In this document: positions 33,874-44,910 of the stretch, piece after piece
How the letters are laid out: each line of letters starts with the position of its first letter
How positions within the stretch are numbered: position 1 is the stretch's first letter
Source of the DNA: Oncomelania hupensis
Lineage: Eukaryota; Mollusca; Gastropoda; Littorinimorpha; Pomatiopsidae
Length of the DNA stretch: 64,000 nucleotides
Assembly: GCA_036898135.1 (NCBI GenBank)
Contig: CM072525.1
Coordinates: forward strand, 51,474,299 to 51,538,298
Direction of reading: 5' to 3'
The notes under the pieces: generated by a model
Seen by the model: the letters and a program-made list of their open reading frames with translations, nothing else
What the model was told of the DNA's origin: nothing
The model's database searches: none
Made by a program: the position numbers and the translations under genes

Positions 33874-34915
33874 TTGAGGGGGAAGTATTTTGTCTCAGAT
33901 AGTTTGGATAAAGTACAGGTGAGAGAGTGGATGATATAGTGGAAATGAAAAGGGATGGATGAGACCTGGAAGGATAATTTCACGGAGTGCACGTGATTGT
34001 AGCGAAAGGTGAGCGAGAATTATAACCTTCCGAGGGCAAGACAGATTATAATAAAATATAATAAGTTTCTGAATATGCGCACGGTAGGCTAGAGTTTCAA
34101 ATTTGTTTTAAGTGTCTTGGATCTTCTGATGACTTTGATTCTCTACAGGAAGTTGACAGAGCTGAATAGGCAGTGACAGTGTTCAGTGGCAGACAGTTAG
34201 CAGCGTTGTTAGAAGATAAAGTTGTCTTTGAGAATAACTTCGTTGGTCTGTGATAATAGCCATTTTTTGGGATGAGTGGTAAAGCTAAAGAAAAGTAGCC
34301 TATCTTATTCCAATGGGTGTGTTGAAAGTCTAGTTTGTGACTGTTGCCTTGTTGGCATGCGACTTTGTGTGACGTGACGTCACCTGTGCTAGATGTCAGT
34401 GAGACTAGAAGTACTGTCAGGATTGGTAGTGTGTAGTACATTAGTACTGTGTCAGTTTCCAGCACCGTGGCGGGGCAACTCGGCGGTGGCTCCTGCACTC
34501 CATAAGCCGTATTCGGTACTTGAAAACTTACATGTTATTTTGTCGGCGACTCTGTGTTGTGCGCGCATGCTTGCGTGAGGTTGCGCTAAGTTGTGGCGTG
34601 GCTGTGGTTGTAAGCATGGGTGGTGTTGAGTAGAGGCGTGAATGTGTATGACAGTTATTTAGTCATCCTTCATACAACACATTATTTCATTTCTTTTTTA
34701 CGTATTCTATTTTCATCTTGTGTTTATAATAATGTGCAAATATTATATTGATGTTAATTGATTATGTTGGTGACGATTTTGGTGGAATTTCTGTGTAGTT
34801 AGCTAGTTCCATCACGAAGGACTATAGTTAGTGATGCACAGAGCTAAAAGGAACGACTCGGTCAGAAGGAGAGGCGGGAGGAAAGAGAGGGGAAATAGTG
34901 GCAACGTTGGACACA
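33874..34915 (+). repeat. Polypurine tract and probable 3' LTR of second Gmr1-like element
   Basis: CTTGAGGGGGAAG at about 33874-33886 is followed by TGTCTCAG at 33891, a plausible LTR start. AATAAAATA lies near 34049. The LTR end is uncertain (a GTTGGACA near 34906 is one candidate) and no matching 5' LTR was seen, so the extent is a guess. Confidence 0.4.
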
Positions 34916-35059
34916 TCCGGGATAGACTGCGATTACCTCGGACGCATTAACTGTTGCAGGCTTATTTGATCATTCTTCCCTTCACTATACTTACTTCACC
35001 TCTCTGCTCTTCATCGTGACGTGGGTTCTACGTGATAGCCTGTCTTCGTCCAAGTCTTC
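34916..35059. other. Short unassigned stretch
   Basis: Nothing recognised between the probable LTR and the retroposon. Confidence 0.4.
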
Positions 35060-35071
35060 GTCTACCCTCTT

Positions 35072-35670
35072 CCCCCCGTTGGAGTGCCGGTGATTTCAGT
35101 ATAAATAGCATCCCCACTTTCTGGAAATTCAGTGCTTTAAATTCCCACCGTCACTGTCTTTCTCATTTGCCCTTTCTCATTCCTGCTCTGTTCTATGTAT
35201 CTGCTATACCATCTTCTTCTTCGCTAGACCAGTCATCTACCATTTTTCTTGAAAACTCTTCCGGGACAAGACTCCTTATTTGTGTATGAGGTCTGTTGGA
35301 TCAGCTTGGGAATATGGGATGCTTTCTGCCAGGTGGTCACTAGGGCTTCCTATGATGTTATTATTTAGCAATGTAGGCATTTTATATGTATGTGTTTTGT
35401 TGATAATTTATAATGATGTTTGTATTCTATTTTGTTTTTGTAAACGGGGGTTCGATAAATTAGAGTACAGCCTCAGCGTCCCTTGCGTGGGATGTCTTTA
35501 TTGTAAAGTGACTGGCTGGTGGAGAGCTTCCAGTTTTACCACTAGGGTTGTTTCAGCAGATCTTTTATGCGGATCAGGGGTTGTCCGGTCCTGATTTGGC
35601 TCGGAAGAGTCCGCTGGACCTAAAGCAATAATCATGTAATGTAATGTAATGTAATGTAATGTAATGTAAT
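35072..35670 (+). mobile_element. TAATG-tailed retroposon, copy 2
   Basis: 599 bp flanked by GTCTACCCTCTT at 35060-35071 and 35671-35682 (12-bp duplication). Same 5' start (CCCCCCGTTGGAGTGCCGG), TATAAATAG motif at about 35100 and 3' hairpin as copy 1, with a longer tail of about eight TAATG units. Confidence 0.8.
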
Positions 35671-35944
35671 GTAATGTCTACCCTCTTTCTTGGATCTCCT
35701 CTCCTGCCCACGTGCATGCCACTTGTGGACACCGGAAGTGGCAAGTTCCGGGCAAGCGGGAGGTGAACCTACCTTACGACGTGGAACCGGAACGAACTCC
35801 ACTTCCCACACCGGGTTCTATCGTTCCCATCAACTATCTCTTCCTTTTCCTTCTCCCTCCTCCTTGTGACTTTGAATTTCTCTTTTCTTATGTTGTTGCT
35901 ATATATTTTTACTTCTTCACAATTATTGCGTTTAGCGTGTGTTA

Positions 35945-36668
35945 AGCTAGCGATACACGGTAAGACTAGATCTTATGATACCCGCGTATGCCGCTGCAGA
36001 TCTGATGTCTTTGCTGATACACGGTATGTATGAGTCATAAGCCTGTCGGTAAAGGCCAAGGTCACTGGTGTAGTCTACGGCTATCTAGATCTAAATAGTT
36101 GCAAAAGCAATTGTTGTTAGCGCGCGTGATAAATTGATGACGCTTGTTTTTCAAAACGTCATTACATTTTTTTTTAAAGGAATATTAATATGCATTGCAC
36201 AAATATATGTTTCTTTATTTTCATATCGTTCATTGACATGAGTCACACGACAACAAAAATCACACTGTCGGCTGTACTGACGATCCAGCAAGATATTGCA
36301 GGCTTCATGAAACCGCGCCTGTATTGATGAAAGTGCGCGGTTTCTGGTCCCTTGGTCTTTGTAGACCTGCAATGATGTGTCCCATAAGCAGCTATGTTCA
36401 TGGTACAACTCAATCAAAATTCCTGTTTGGTGCTTCGACAGGTCTGCCATTTTTCAGTTTGTAGGTCGCGGTTTTTCAGTGACCTTCACCTCGGAGTTCA
36501 ATCAAATAGCTGTTTTGATTGGCTGTCTGACCTCCACTGTCGTATCGCGCCGTGAAAAAATAGAACATGCTCTATAGATAAGACTTGACGACAATTCCTA
36601 CCGATCCGGGAATTTCCGTAGTCATATGCGGGTATCATAAGATCTAGTCTTACCGTGTATCGCCGCCT
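35945..36668. mobile_element. Short PIF/Harbinger derivative carrying a MADF exon
   Basis: 724 bp flanked by TTA at 35942-35944 and 36669-36671. The ends share an inverted repeat of about 36 bp (GCGATACACGGTAAGACTAG at left and its complement at right). A TTA duplication is the usual Harbinger choice. The element has no transposase but keeps one MADF-like frame (36151-36450, minus). Confidence 0.78.
36151..36450 (-). CDS. MADF-domain fragment in Harbinger derivative
   Basis: A 99-codon minus-strand frame starting at ATG 36450. Residues about 8-50 (TGILIELYHEHSCLWDTSLQ, then VYKDQGTRNRAL) fit the first half of a MADF domain. The second half (K-x-KWKNLRD) is not present. In the complete Harbinger at 17680 an intron splits the domain at the same place, so this is likely exon 1 of a formerly spliced gene and the frame beyond about residue 50 may be intron read-through. 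No function is claimed. Confidence 0.65.
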   Translation of the reverse strand: MADLSKHQTGILIELYHEHSCLWDTSLQVYKDQGTRNRALSSIQARFHEACNILLDRQYSRQCDFCCRVTHVNERYENKETYICAMHINIPLKKNVMTF

Positions 36669-38637
36669 TTAGGGAATGTAAATTGGTTTAGTTGTATGAA
36701 GAAAGTGTGATTGAGTTTATAATAATAAAACTTGTTGTCATTTGTTGCATGTTTACGTGCTTGTACGTCCTTTCTTTTCTCGTTTCAGCAACTGAAGGAC
36801 TTCCGGCCGATCGGGAGCGCTTGTGTGAGTGTATGGTTTATATGTGAGTGGCTGCGCGTGTCTGATCGGTTCCAGACATATATCTTTTTAAAATGTGATT
36901 CTGCGCCTGCTGTAATTCCTTTTGGAGTAATAAAGATGGGTTTTATTGTATTGTATTGTATTGTATTGTCAAGAGCCATTGTTGTGTTGGGTGTCATTTC
37001 AACATTTTATAGAGTGTCATATTTAGAAATATCGATGAGCACGTCGGTATGGGCCGGCTGTGTTTTCACTGTATTGATCATACAATACAAATGCATTAGA
37101 AAATGAAACACTGAGCCAACCCAAAATCGCCAGGGGAAAAAAAGCTCAATACATTTACAGTATCTTGTGAATATCATTTCATTACGCCGATTTCAATACT
37201 TTGATATAAATATAAAGTCTATTCACCTCCATTTTATCGGCAGTGACAGGCTCAAACAAACACGCATTCACAAAGGTCCACAGGGTGGCTCAGTTGTCCG
37301 AGGTGTGTGACAGTGCTAGTGTACTTAGTGCTGCACGCTGATGTCTCGGAAGGCTGGAGATAGATCCTGATTTTGACCTGGGACTGAAGCCGTTGAGCTT
37401 GTAGGTGTGTTACTTGTATAAGAACTGCCATGAAATGTTGGGCTATTTAATACGGACAGATTCACAACGTGACGCATACTATCAACATGCTACCTTGTGT
37501 TTTGAATTTAGCGTCATTTTACTTTGATGATTCACATTATGTGCAATCGGTGACGTAAGTTTTCATAATTATATCACGGTGACGCAGGCTGGAGGCAAGC
37601 CATCAAACCTTTACCCTATTTTATTTCACAGAACGTTTTAGCCAATAATTATTAGTACCTCCTTCACAAGAAAGTGTGCGAATGTGTTCCATCGCACAGC
37701 CTTTAAAGATCCTGACGCTCAATGCGGGCGAGTGTCAAATACACCCAAGACGCACTTTTGGTCCTATTCCCTCCTGCCCTGGATGGCGCTGCTTCCGCGC
37801 TTTTGCTGAGAAAGTAGCTCCAATTTGGCCCGTATAGGTGATGAAACATGTTTCGGGTTCATCCCAAAGAATTGCAATTTCATTTTCTCTAGCTGCGGTG
37901 TTCTATTGTACAATGTCAAAACTAACTGGTTTCTTTATACGGAAGAACAGATTATTGTAATCTTATTCGGTCTTATTGGAAAATTTAAAAACTAACTATT
38001 CTGTTTTATACGCGCGCTTGAATAATCATAATAACAATTCGGTCTTCTATTCAAACAAAACATTCCACGCCAATGGACAAACGTTCCAATACATGCTTCA
38101 ATAAACTCACAGTTCCAAAGCAAACTTTAATGAACACGCAGTTCCAATACAAGCTTTAATGAACACAAAGTTCCAATATATGCTTCAATGAAATAGTTAA
38201 CAACTCCTATTCAAATGTAGTCTTTACAAGTAAATGCGTGCAGATTAGGAATGGATTCATTCTCCTATACAATAAAGGCATTAGTGTTTCATTCGTTAAA
38301 GGGTTTGCTTTTCTGAAGTTTGCATTAAACTAATAATTTCGATACCAATAGAATGGCAGAGCGTAGGATGTTATTGTTTTAGTTCAAATTGGTTTAATAA
38401 TCTTTTTTTAAAAATCGTCTTTGATTAACCATTTATTACTGTCATTACTAGTTTTTAGACTTCTCTCACAAAAATGTTTTAGACATGGCAGTTCTGAAGT
38501 GATTAATAATGGATTCATAACAGTTTTCCAAAATATGGTCAGGTTTGTGTGTGGGTGTGGCCGGTGTGTGTGTGTGTGTGAGTGAGTGAGAGTGTTGATA
38601 TTAGGTTGCTTTCTATGATATTTTGGGTGTAGTTTGC
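36669..38637. other. Intergenic, nothing recognised
   Basis: A short TTGTA pentamer run lies at about 36945-36968, and a weak A-box-like GGTGGCTCAGTTG near 37284. No gene recognised. Confidence 0.45.
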
Positions 38638-38638
38638 A

Positions 38639-38705
<67 letters not shown>
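38638..38705. repeat. (ATT)n microsatellite
   Basis: About 22 ATT units. Confidence 0.95.
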
Positions 38706-38754
38706 GTATTATAACCTCTACCTCACGTAACTTTAAAATACGCCGTATTGATTT

Positions 38755-39430
38755 GTAAGTGTCTCACCACAGAAGCAATAAATTTCTGGTTCTGTCAAAA
38801 CTTGATTACTGCAACTCTTTCGTCTGGCCTGTGTTCTTCATCTATACAGCCACAACAGCGCGTTCAGCAAAGAATGCTGCAGCTAGACTAGTTCTTCCAC
38901 AGAACAAAATCACGTCACTCCTCTCTGGCACTCTCTTCACTGGCTTCATATCTCATGACGAACTATAAACAAAATCTGCCTCCGTATGCTATACGTGTCT
39001 CTCTGATTCTGCACCCTCATACCTATCTGATTGCATTACGCTCTACATTCCGTGTCGTAATCCCCGGTCTTCTTCTGATACTCTCACCCTCCGCATCCCT
39101 CGTTCAAAACTGGTGTCTGCAGATTCACGCTCCTTCTCTGGGGTCCAAGAATCTGGAACAAATGGCCCCTCTCTTCGCAGCAAGCCTGTACTGCCTTCAA
39201 CTCTGCTTCAAAATTAATCTCTTTCCGCCTCAATGATACATCCAGTTTGACCACCCATTTCGACTGACTGTCGTTTAGATTTGCTTCTTCTTTTCTGTTG
39301 GTATTTTATGTTCTTATATGTCAAGGATATGTGTATGTGGGTGTGTGTGGTAGGTTGAGAAAGTGTTGCTATGCGCCTAGCGTATACCATCTATGTCTAG
39401 TTCTGGCGGGATATAAATGTTAGTATTAGT
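38755..39430 (+). pseudogene. L2/CR1-like LINE remnant, C-terminal part and 3' UTR
   Basis: Encodes LSKLDYCNS, AKNAAARLVLPQNK and, after frameshifts, a WGPRIWNKWPL-like run, the standard C-terminal blocks of L2/CR1 polymerases. The 3' end (GCGCCTAGCG...GGCGGGATATAAATGTTAGTATTAG) resembles that at 10207-10665. Confidence 0.7.
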
Positions 39431-39574
39431 ATGTATTTATACATTAGTCTACTACATACATTGAACTGTACATTTATTTATTAAATGTAAATGTTGGTTG
39501 TGTGATATTTTTAATATGCTGATGATGCCACTGTATAAGCTCAGTTTGAAAGAAATTGTAATGTATCACATTGT

Positions 39575-39712
39575 ATTGTATTTTACTGTATTGACAAAGA
39601 TGTATTTTTTTGTATTCGCAAAGATGTATTTTACTGTATTGACAAAGATGTATTTTACTGTAGTGACAAAGTTGCATTGTACTGTATTGCATTGTATTGT
39701 ATTCATTTGTCA
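39575..39712. repeat. About 28-bp tandem repeat
   Basis: Four to five degenerate units of GTATTTTACTGTATTGACAA plus AGAT. Confidence 0.75.
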
Positions 39713-39990
39713 TTTGCGCTTTAACACATTAGCAACTCGTAAGCCTGTGCCGTTACAGGTGTGAAGTATGTAAACATAAAGAATACGATGTCTCTTTTTA
39801 CACACCCTATGAATCAGTGCGTGACAAGCCGTGAAGCCCTCCAGGCAATGCAGCGGTCCATCACAACACGGCGCACTCTTTATCGATCTATACTGTTGCT
39901 GTGTGTGTATTGAAGACACTCTTAATAATAATAATAATATGGCGCTAGGGTTCTATTGTTGATGTGAAGTTTTTAAGACACAAGGGCATT
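39713..39990. other. Intergenic, nothing recognised
   Basis: No gene or element recognised. Confidence 0.4.
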
Positions 39991-40068
39991 GGTCCACGGC
40001 CCTAGCTCAGTGGTAGAGCGCTCGCCTGCCACACTGCTGACCCAAGTTCCAATCCCGTGGTGGACACG
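39991..40068 (+). other. tRNA-like sequence (pseudogene or SINE head)
   Basis: Begins TCCACGGCCCTAGCTCAGTGG with a good A box and continues through CTCGCCTGCCACACTGC, which resembles a Gly/Val-type anticodon region. It then has AGTTCCAATCCCG, a B box with changed key bases (GGTTCGAATCC expected). The ends can pair (TCCACGG/CCGTGGTGGA-like). Probably not a working tRNA. Confidence 0.55.
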
Positions 40069-40116
40069 ACAACAGTGGCAAGTATGATTGCTCTGGTGGT
40101 TCAACGTTAATTTAAA

Positions 40117-41018
40117 TCCCCGCTCCTCTTCCCCGTGTTGTTGATCCCCGCTCCTCTTCCCTGTGTTGTTGATCCCCGCTCCTCTTCCCTGTGTTGTCGA
40201 TCCCCGCTCCTCTTCCCTGTGTTGTCGATCCCCGCTCCTCTTCCCTGTGTTGTCCATCCCCGCTCCTCTTCCCTGTGTTGTCCATCCCCGCTCCTCTTCC
40301 CTGTGTTGTCCATCCCCGCTCCTCTTCCCTGTGTTGTCGATCCCCGCTCCTCTTCCCTGTGTTGTTGATCCCCGCTCCTCTTCCCTGTGTTGTCGATCCC
40401 CGCTCCTCTTCCCTGTGTTGTTGATCCCCGCTCCTCTTCCCTGTGTTGTTGATCCCCGCTCCTCTTCCCTGTGTTGTTGATCCCCGCTCCTCTTCCCTGT
40501 GTTGTTGATCCCCGCTCCTCTTCCCTGTTCTGTTGATCCCCGCTCCTCTTCCCTGTGTTGTTGATCCCCGCTCCTCTTCCCTGTTCTGTTGATCCCCGCT
40601 CCTCTTCCCTGTGTTGTTGATCCCCGCTCCTCTTCCCTGTGTTGTCCATCCCCGCTCCTCTTCCCTGTGTTGTCGATCCCCGCTCCTCTTCCCTGTGTTG
40701 TCCATCCCCACTCCTCTTCCCTGTGTTGTCCATCCCCGCTCCTCTTCCCTGTGTTGTCCATCCCCGCTCCTCTTCCCTGTGTTGTCCATCCCCGCTCCTC
40801 TTCCCTGTGTTGTCCAACCCCGCTCCTCTTCCCTGTGTTGTCCATCCCCGCTCCTCTTCCCTGTGTTGTTGATCCCCGCTCCTCTTCCCTGTGTTGTTGA
40901 TCCCCGCTCCTCTTCCCTGTGTTGTCGATCCCCGCTCCTCTTCCCTGTGTTGTCGATCCCCGCTCCTCTTCCCTGTGTTGTCGATCCCCGCTCCTCTTCC
41001 CTGTGTTGTCGATCCCCA
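40117..41018. repeat. 28-bp minisatellite, about 32 copies
   Basis: Unit GATCCCCGCTCCTCTTCCCT plus GTGTTGTT, with variants at the GTTGTT/GTCGAT/GTCCAT positions. Since 28 is not a multiple of 3, each reading frame cycles through all three phases. The minus strand happens to have no stop in any phase, so three long overlapping frames (up to about 350 codons) arise. They are not genes. Confidence 0.93.
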
Positions 41019-41029
41019 TCTGCCATATG

Positions 41030-41318
41030 GCCAATGATGGGTGTAGACTTCAGTGTTCATTGATTCACATGGGTAGGCTGAGTGACGTTGCCTGGGTGTA
41101 GACTTCAGTGTTCATTGATTCACATGGGTAGGCTGAGTGACGTTGCCTGGGTGTTCATTGATTCACATGGGTAGGCTGAGTGACGTTGCCTGGGTGTTCA
41201 TTGATTCACATGGGTAGGCTGAGTGACGTTGCCTGGGTGTAGACTTCAGTGTTCATTGATTCACATGGGTAGGCTGAGTGACGTTGCCTGGGTTTAGACT
41301 TCAGTGTTCATTGATTGG
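41030..41318. repeat. 56/43-bp minisatellite, about 6 copies
   Basis: Units contain CATTGATTCACATGGGTAGG and CTGAGTGACGTTGCCTGG. Long units also carry GTAGACTTCAGTG, which the shorter 43-bp units lack. Confidence 0.9.
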
Positions 41319-41957
41319 CATACTAAATGTATTATGCTGGGGTCGAATTCATGACCCGTTAAATTATAGGCGATGGTTAACGTTACCAACATTGGTTTTG
41401 TAACCAACAATGGTATCGTTTAACCATCGTTTACGAGCGTTTGTGTGTCTGCCTCTTTGACTGAGCAATCGGATTCTTTAACATGCTGGTTAGATTAATA
41501 GCCTAACAAAGACGAATTATATTAAGGAAAGTGAACTCCCGTTGAAATTTGTTCCCGTCACGTCGAAAAAAACAAAAACAGTGTCATGCGACTCGGGTTT
41601 TACAAACAATATGATCGACATAATGACAGGATGATAACAAAACAATTTTAAAAAAAACACCTGCAACTACATTAACATTAGAAAAGATACTTTCACATTG
41701 TCCTCCTAGATTCAATCATTGTACTTTCTTGTATGTAGCAATACATGTCAGATGGAGAGTTAACGAGTTGTGTGTGTGTGTGTTACGTGGGGTTTAGTTG
41801 TTACTGGGCTCTGCACAATGGAATGCTGTAACCCTCACGCTTTATTCTATGGGAACTGCTAGTTAGTCACCCGGTGAATTACTTTAATACATTTATTTAT
41901 TTAGCTCGGTCTGTGTTAAGGCTGGGGTACAGAGATAGATAGAAAAATGGTAAAATA
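41319..41957. other. Intergenic, nothing recognised
   Basis: A short TG run near 41770. No gene recognised. Confidence 0.45.
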
Positions 41958-42060
41958 TAGGAAATGCCCAGAAGTCTTCTGTAGCACCTCATCTCCATGC
42001 TTTGCATTCTTCGTTGTAGATCTGCTGGGAGGGTCCATGTTTCGCAAGCGTATAGGAAAC
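41958..42060 (-). pseudogene. RTE-like LINE sliver
   Basis: About 100 bp nearly identical to the MEMRCYRRLLGI-coding part of the neighbouring copies. It is followed at once by an inverted repeat of its own end (GGTCCATGTTT/AAACATGGACC). Confidence 0.7.
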
Positions 42061-42282
42061 ATGGACCCTATATGCTTGCTAAACATTGACATTAGCGGAC
42101 GTTAATAAATATACTACCAATACCTCTGTGTAACTGTTCTGAAGATTTGTCGTTGTTGTGGTGGTGGTTGATGATTTTGTTGGTGGAGGTGGAAGAAAAA
42201 GTGTTTGTTACTGCTATTTTGTAGTTGGATTTGGTTCTAGTGATGGAGCTGGAAAGTTGTTCTTGTTCTCGCCGTTATTATT

Positions 42283-42790
42283 AATCCTATCCTATCCTAT
42301 CCTATCCTGTCCCGTAACTCGGAGGTCGTAGGGGCACCACAGATGATCGTTTTACCAGCATACTCCATCTTTCCCTGTCATCAGCAGCCCTGATGGCTTC
42401 GCTCAGTGTCAAACCAGTACATTCTCCCTCTTCTTCTACCTCCTTGCTCTGTCCCTTGCAGAATGGTCTTTGCAAGGCCTGAGGATCTGGTGACGTGGCC
42501 ATACCATCGGAGTTTCCGTTTCTTCACCACTGTGAGCAGGTCATCGTGTTGTCCAATGGCTTGTGTGATGATCTGTCGGACTTCGTCGTTGGTGATGTGC
42601 TGCCCAGAAGTCTTCTGTAGCACCTCATCTCCATGCTTTGTATTTTTCGTTGTAGATCTGCTGTGAGTGTCCATGCTTCGCAAGCATATAAGAAGATGGA
42701 GATGACAAGGGAGCGCAGAAGCTTAAATTTAATACCAATGGTCCTGTCTTTCCAAATGGGCTTCAACCTTGTCAGGGCAGCAGTTGTTTT
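42283..42790 (-). pseudogene. RTE-like LINE 3' fragment
   Basis: Minus-strand frames encode ISIFLYACEAWTL, MEMRCYRRLLGS, KKRKLRWYGHVTRSSGLAK and a GGRRRGRM-like end with a deletion. The element ends in four CTATC repeats. Frameshifted. Confidence 0.8.
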
Positions 42791-43159
42791 ATCCTATTTC
42801 CTTGACTTTGTTCTGATACAATTCTAAGCTATATTGATCATTCTTTTTTCTATATGGTCTCAATTTCTTCCATCCATACTCAAATCAAGCCTCTGTATTA
42901 TTCAAGTTGTTTCTCCTCTCCCCCCCCAATTCTCTCTCCCTCTCTTACTCCTCTTAATCTCTAACCTCTTCTTCTCTTATTAAGAGTGTTCTTAGCATCT
43001 CATCCCCTCTTCTTCTCTGTCTTACACTTATCATCCATACCTTTTTTTTCACGCTTTGAGTATGCATGAGATTTATAAACGCCTTCTTCATTATGACACA
43101 CATCATCATTTTCTTACATTTTTCACAGATTATTATAGTAAATTATTTACCCTCCCTAT
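42791..43159. other. Intergenic, pyrimidine-rich
   Basis: Nothing recognised between two RTE-like fragments. Confidence 0.4.
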
Positions 43160-43590
43160 TATTTCAGCTATGATTTGTTCAGCTTGTGGTTTCAACCTGT
43201 TGAGTATTATTTTCAGGAGGACCTTGCTGGGATGGCTGATGAGGTGATGGTTGCAGTAATTTTCACACTCCTGGTTACTTATTTTGGAAAGAGTGATCAC
43301 ACGACTGGGTCCATGTGTAGGCCACTCCCCACTCTGCCAGAATGTCTACATGTTACAACATCATCATCTTCTCAACCTTTGTCCACTTCACTCCCTTCTC
43401 TCGAAACTTCTTCTTCTTCTTTTTTTTTTTCTGCTAATTCTCCATTTGGTGTATGGTTGTAAAGGTCAGAGTAGTATTCTGTCCATCTGTCCAAGACTTG
43501 TTGTTCTGTAAGGCATATGCCATAGACTTGCTTTCGTACTTTGGGCTGTTTAACACTTGTCAGCCAGCTTTGTGTGTTCGTAATATATTC
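43160..43590 (-). pseudogene. RTE-like LINE, linker and RT N-terminal region
   Basis: The minus strand encodes a QVLDRWTEYYSDLYNHTPNG-like linker and, after disruption, a VITLSK...ISHPSKVLLKIILNRL-like run and KPQAEQIIAEI. These precede RT motif A in RTE-type polymerases. With 42283-42790 on the same strand, it may be two parts of one broken copy. Confidence 0.7.
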
Positions 43591-44040
43591 AATAATATTC
43601 AGTAATATATTCAAAATATTGTTATTATTATTAAGATGTATTAAATAACAAACCTGATTTCGTTTTAATAAAAAGCTGCCCATTAACGACGAGACATTAT
43701 CAACAAAAGCGTTTCTCACCGAAGCTAATAAAATGGGTTGCTGTAACTTTATTCGTGTTTCTAACGTTTTACATTAATATAAAATTATTAGTGTCGCATA
43801 AACTGATTGTGTTACGCAAGGATTAAGTTACACAGCCATGCGTTCTATTGCTTTAAAAAAATTATTGTTGATTAAAAACAAAAACGACTACAAACACAAA
43901 CTAATAGTTCTAAGATAATAAGATCAAATTACTTTAAATTAAAGCTAAGTAATAGTGTTACATTTCGTACGGTTTCATGTAGTTTGGTGGTTGTGGTGAT
44001 GATGGCATTAGTTATATGTGTGTTTGAATTAGAAGAGGGA
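43591..44040. other. Intergenic, nothing recognised
   Basis: No gene or element recognised. Confidence 0.4.
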
Positions 44041-44079
44041 GAATGTGTGTGTGTGTGTGTGTGTGTGTGTAGTTGTGAA

Positions 44080-44910
44080 ACGTCACATTTGGGGAACGAA
44101 ATTTGCCATTTTTAGTACCAAATGAGGTAATTTTGTCGTTCCCCATTTGTCTGGCGTTGCTCATTTGTTCTAAGTACACGAAAGTGCAGTTGTAGTGCAT
44201 GTGCACTACAACTTCACTTCACGAAGTGAAGTTGTAGTGCATGTGCACTTAAAGTACACTTGGCCAAGTGCAGTTGTAGTGCATGTGCACTTAAAGTACA
44301 CTTGCCCAAGTGTAGTTGTAGTGCATGTGCACTACAACTACACCAGGTCAAGTGTAGTTGTAGTGCACATGCACTACAAGTACACTTGACCTGGTGTAGT
44401 TGTAGTGCATCTTCCAGACGGGTAGGATAAGGAACTTTCCTCGACGATTAGGGTAAGGCAGTGCCTCGACGATTAGGGTAAGGCAGTGCCTCGACGATTA
44501 GGGTAAGGCTCCCGTTCCAGAAAAGGGTTAGGGTCAGGGCTAGTTGCAGCGCTGCAACTAGCCCTGACCCTAACCCTTTTCGAGGCACTGCCTTACCCTT
44601 ACCCTAATCGTCGAGGCACTGCCTTACCCTAATCTTCGAGGCACTGCCTTACCCTAATCGTCGAGGAAAGTTCCTTATCCTAGCTGTGTTTTTGAACAAA
44701 CTTGACCTACTTCGTCTCTAATAGGCGAGGAATTAGGTCAAACTTTTTTGCGAAAAATGTGCTTTTTTTAAGAAACTTGACCTACTTCGTCTCTTAGGAG
44801 CGAGGAATTAGGTCAAACTTCTTGCGAAAAAGTGTCTTTTTTGAAGAAACTTGACCTAATTCGCCGCCTAAGGGCCGCGAAGTTGGTGAAATTACCCCAT
44901 TTGTACCTCG
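44080..44910. repeat. Palindrome-rich foldback region with telomere-like motifs
   Basis: Three blocks. At 44185-44410, tandem palindromes are built from GTAGTTGTAGTGCATGTGCAC and its complement (centres near 44221 and 44369). At 44419-44688, a near-perfect inverted repeat of about 270 bp is centred on GTTGCAGCGCTGCAAC (44550). Each arm holds three copies of CGACGATTAGGGTAAGGCAG plus TGCCT, and AAAAGGGTTAGGGTCAGGGC. At 44696-44885, three direct units of about 70 bp each contain a hairpin (TTGACCTACTTCG...AATTAGGTCAA). The outer edges share an imperfect inverted repeat (ACCAAATGAGGTAATTTT at 44117; complement near 44890). TG microsatellites lie on both sides. Confidence 0.8.

Noticed and set aside
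37278..37420. tRNA-like A box with possible SINE
   Set aside because: No B box or target duplication could be identified.
39973..41060. Three overlapping 300-350-codon frames rich in Gly/Arg/Gln
   Set aside because: They are phase-shifted readings of a 28-bp minisatellite and share no independent coding signal.
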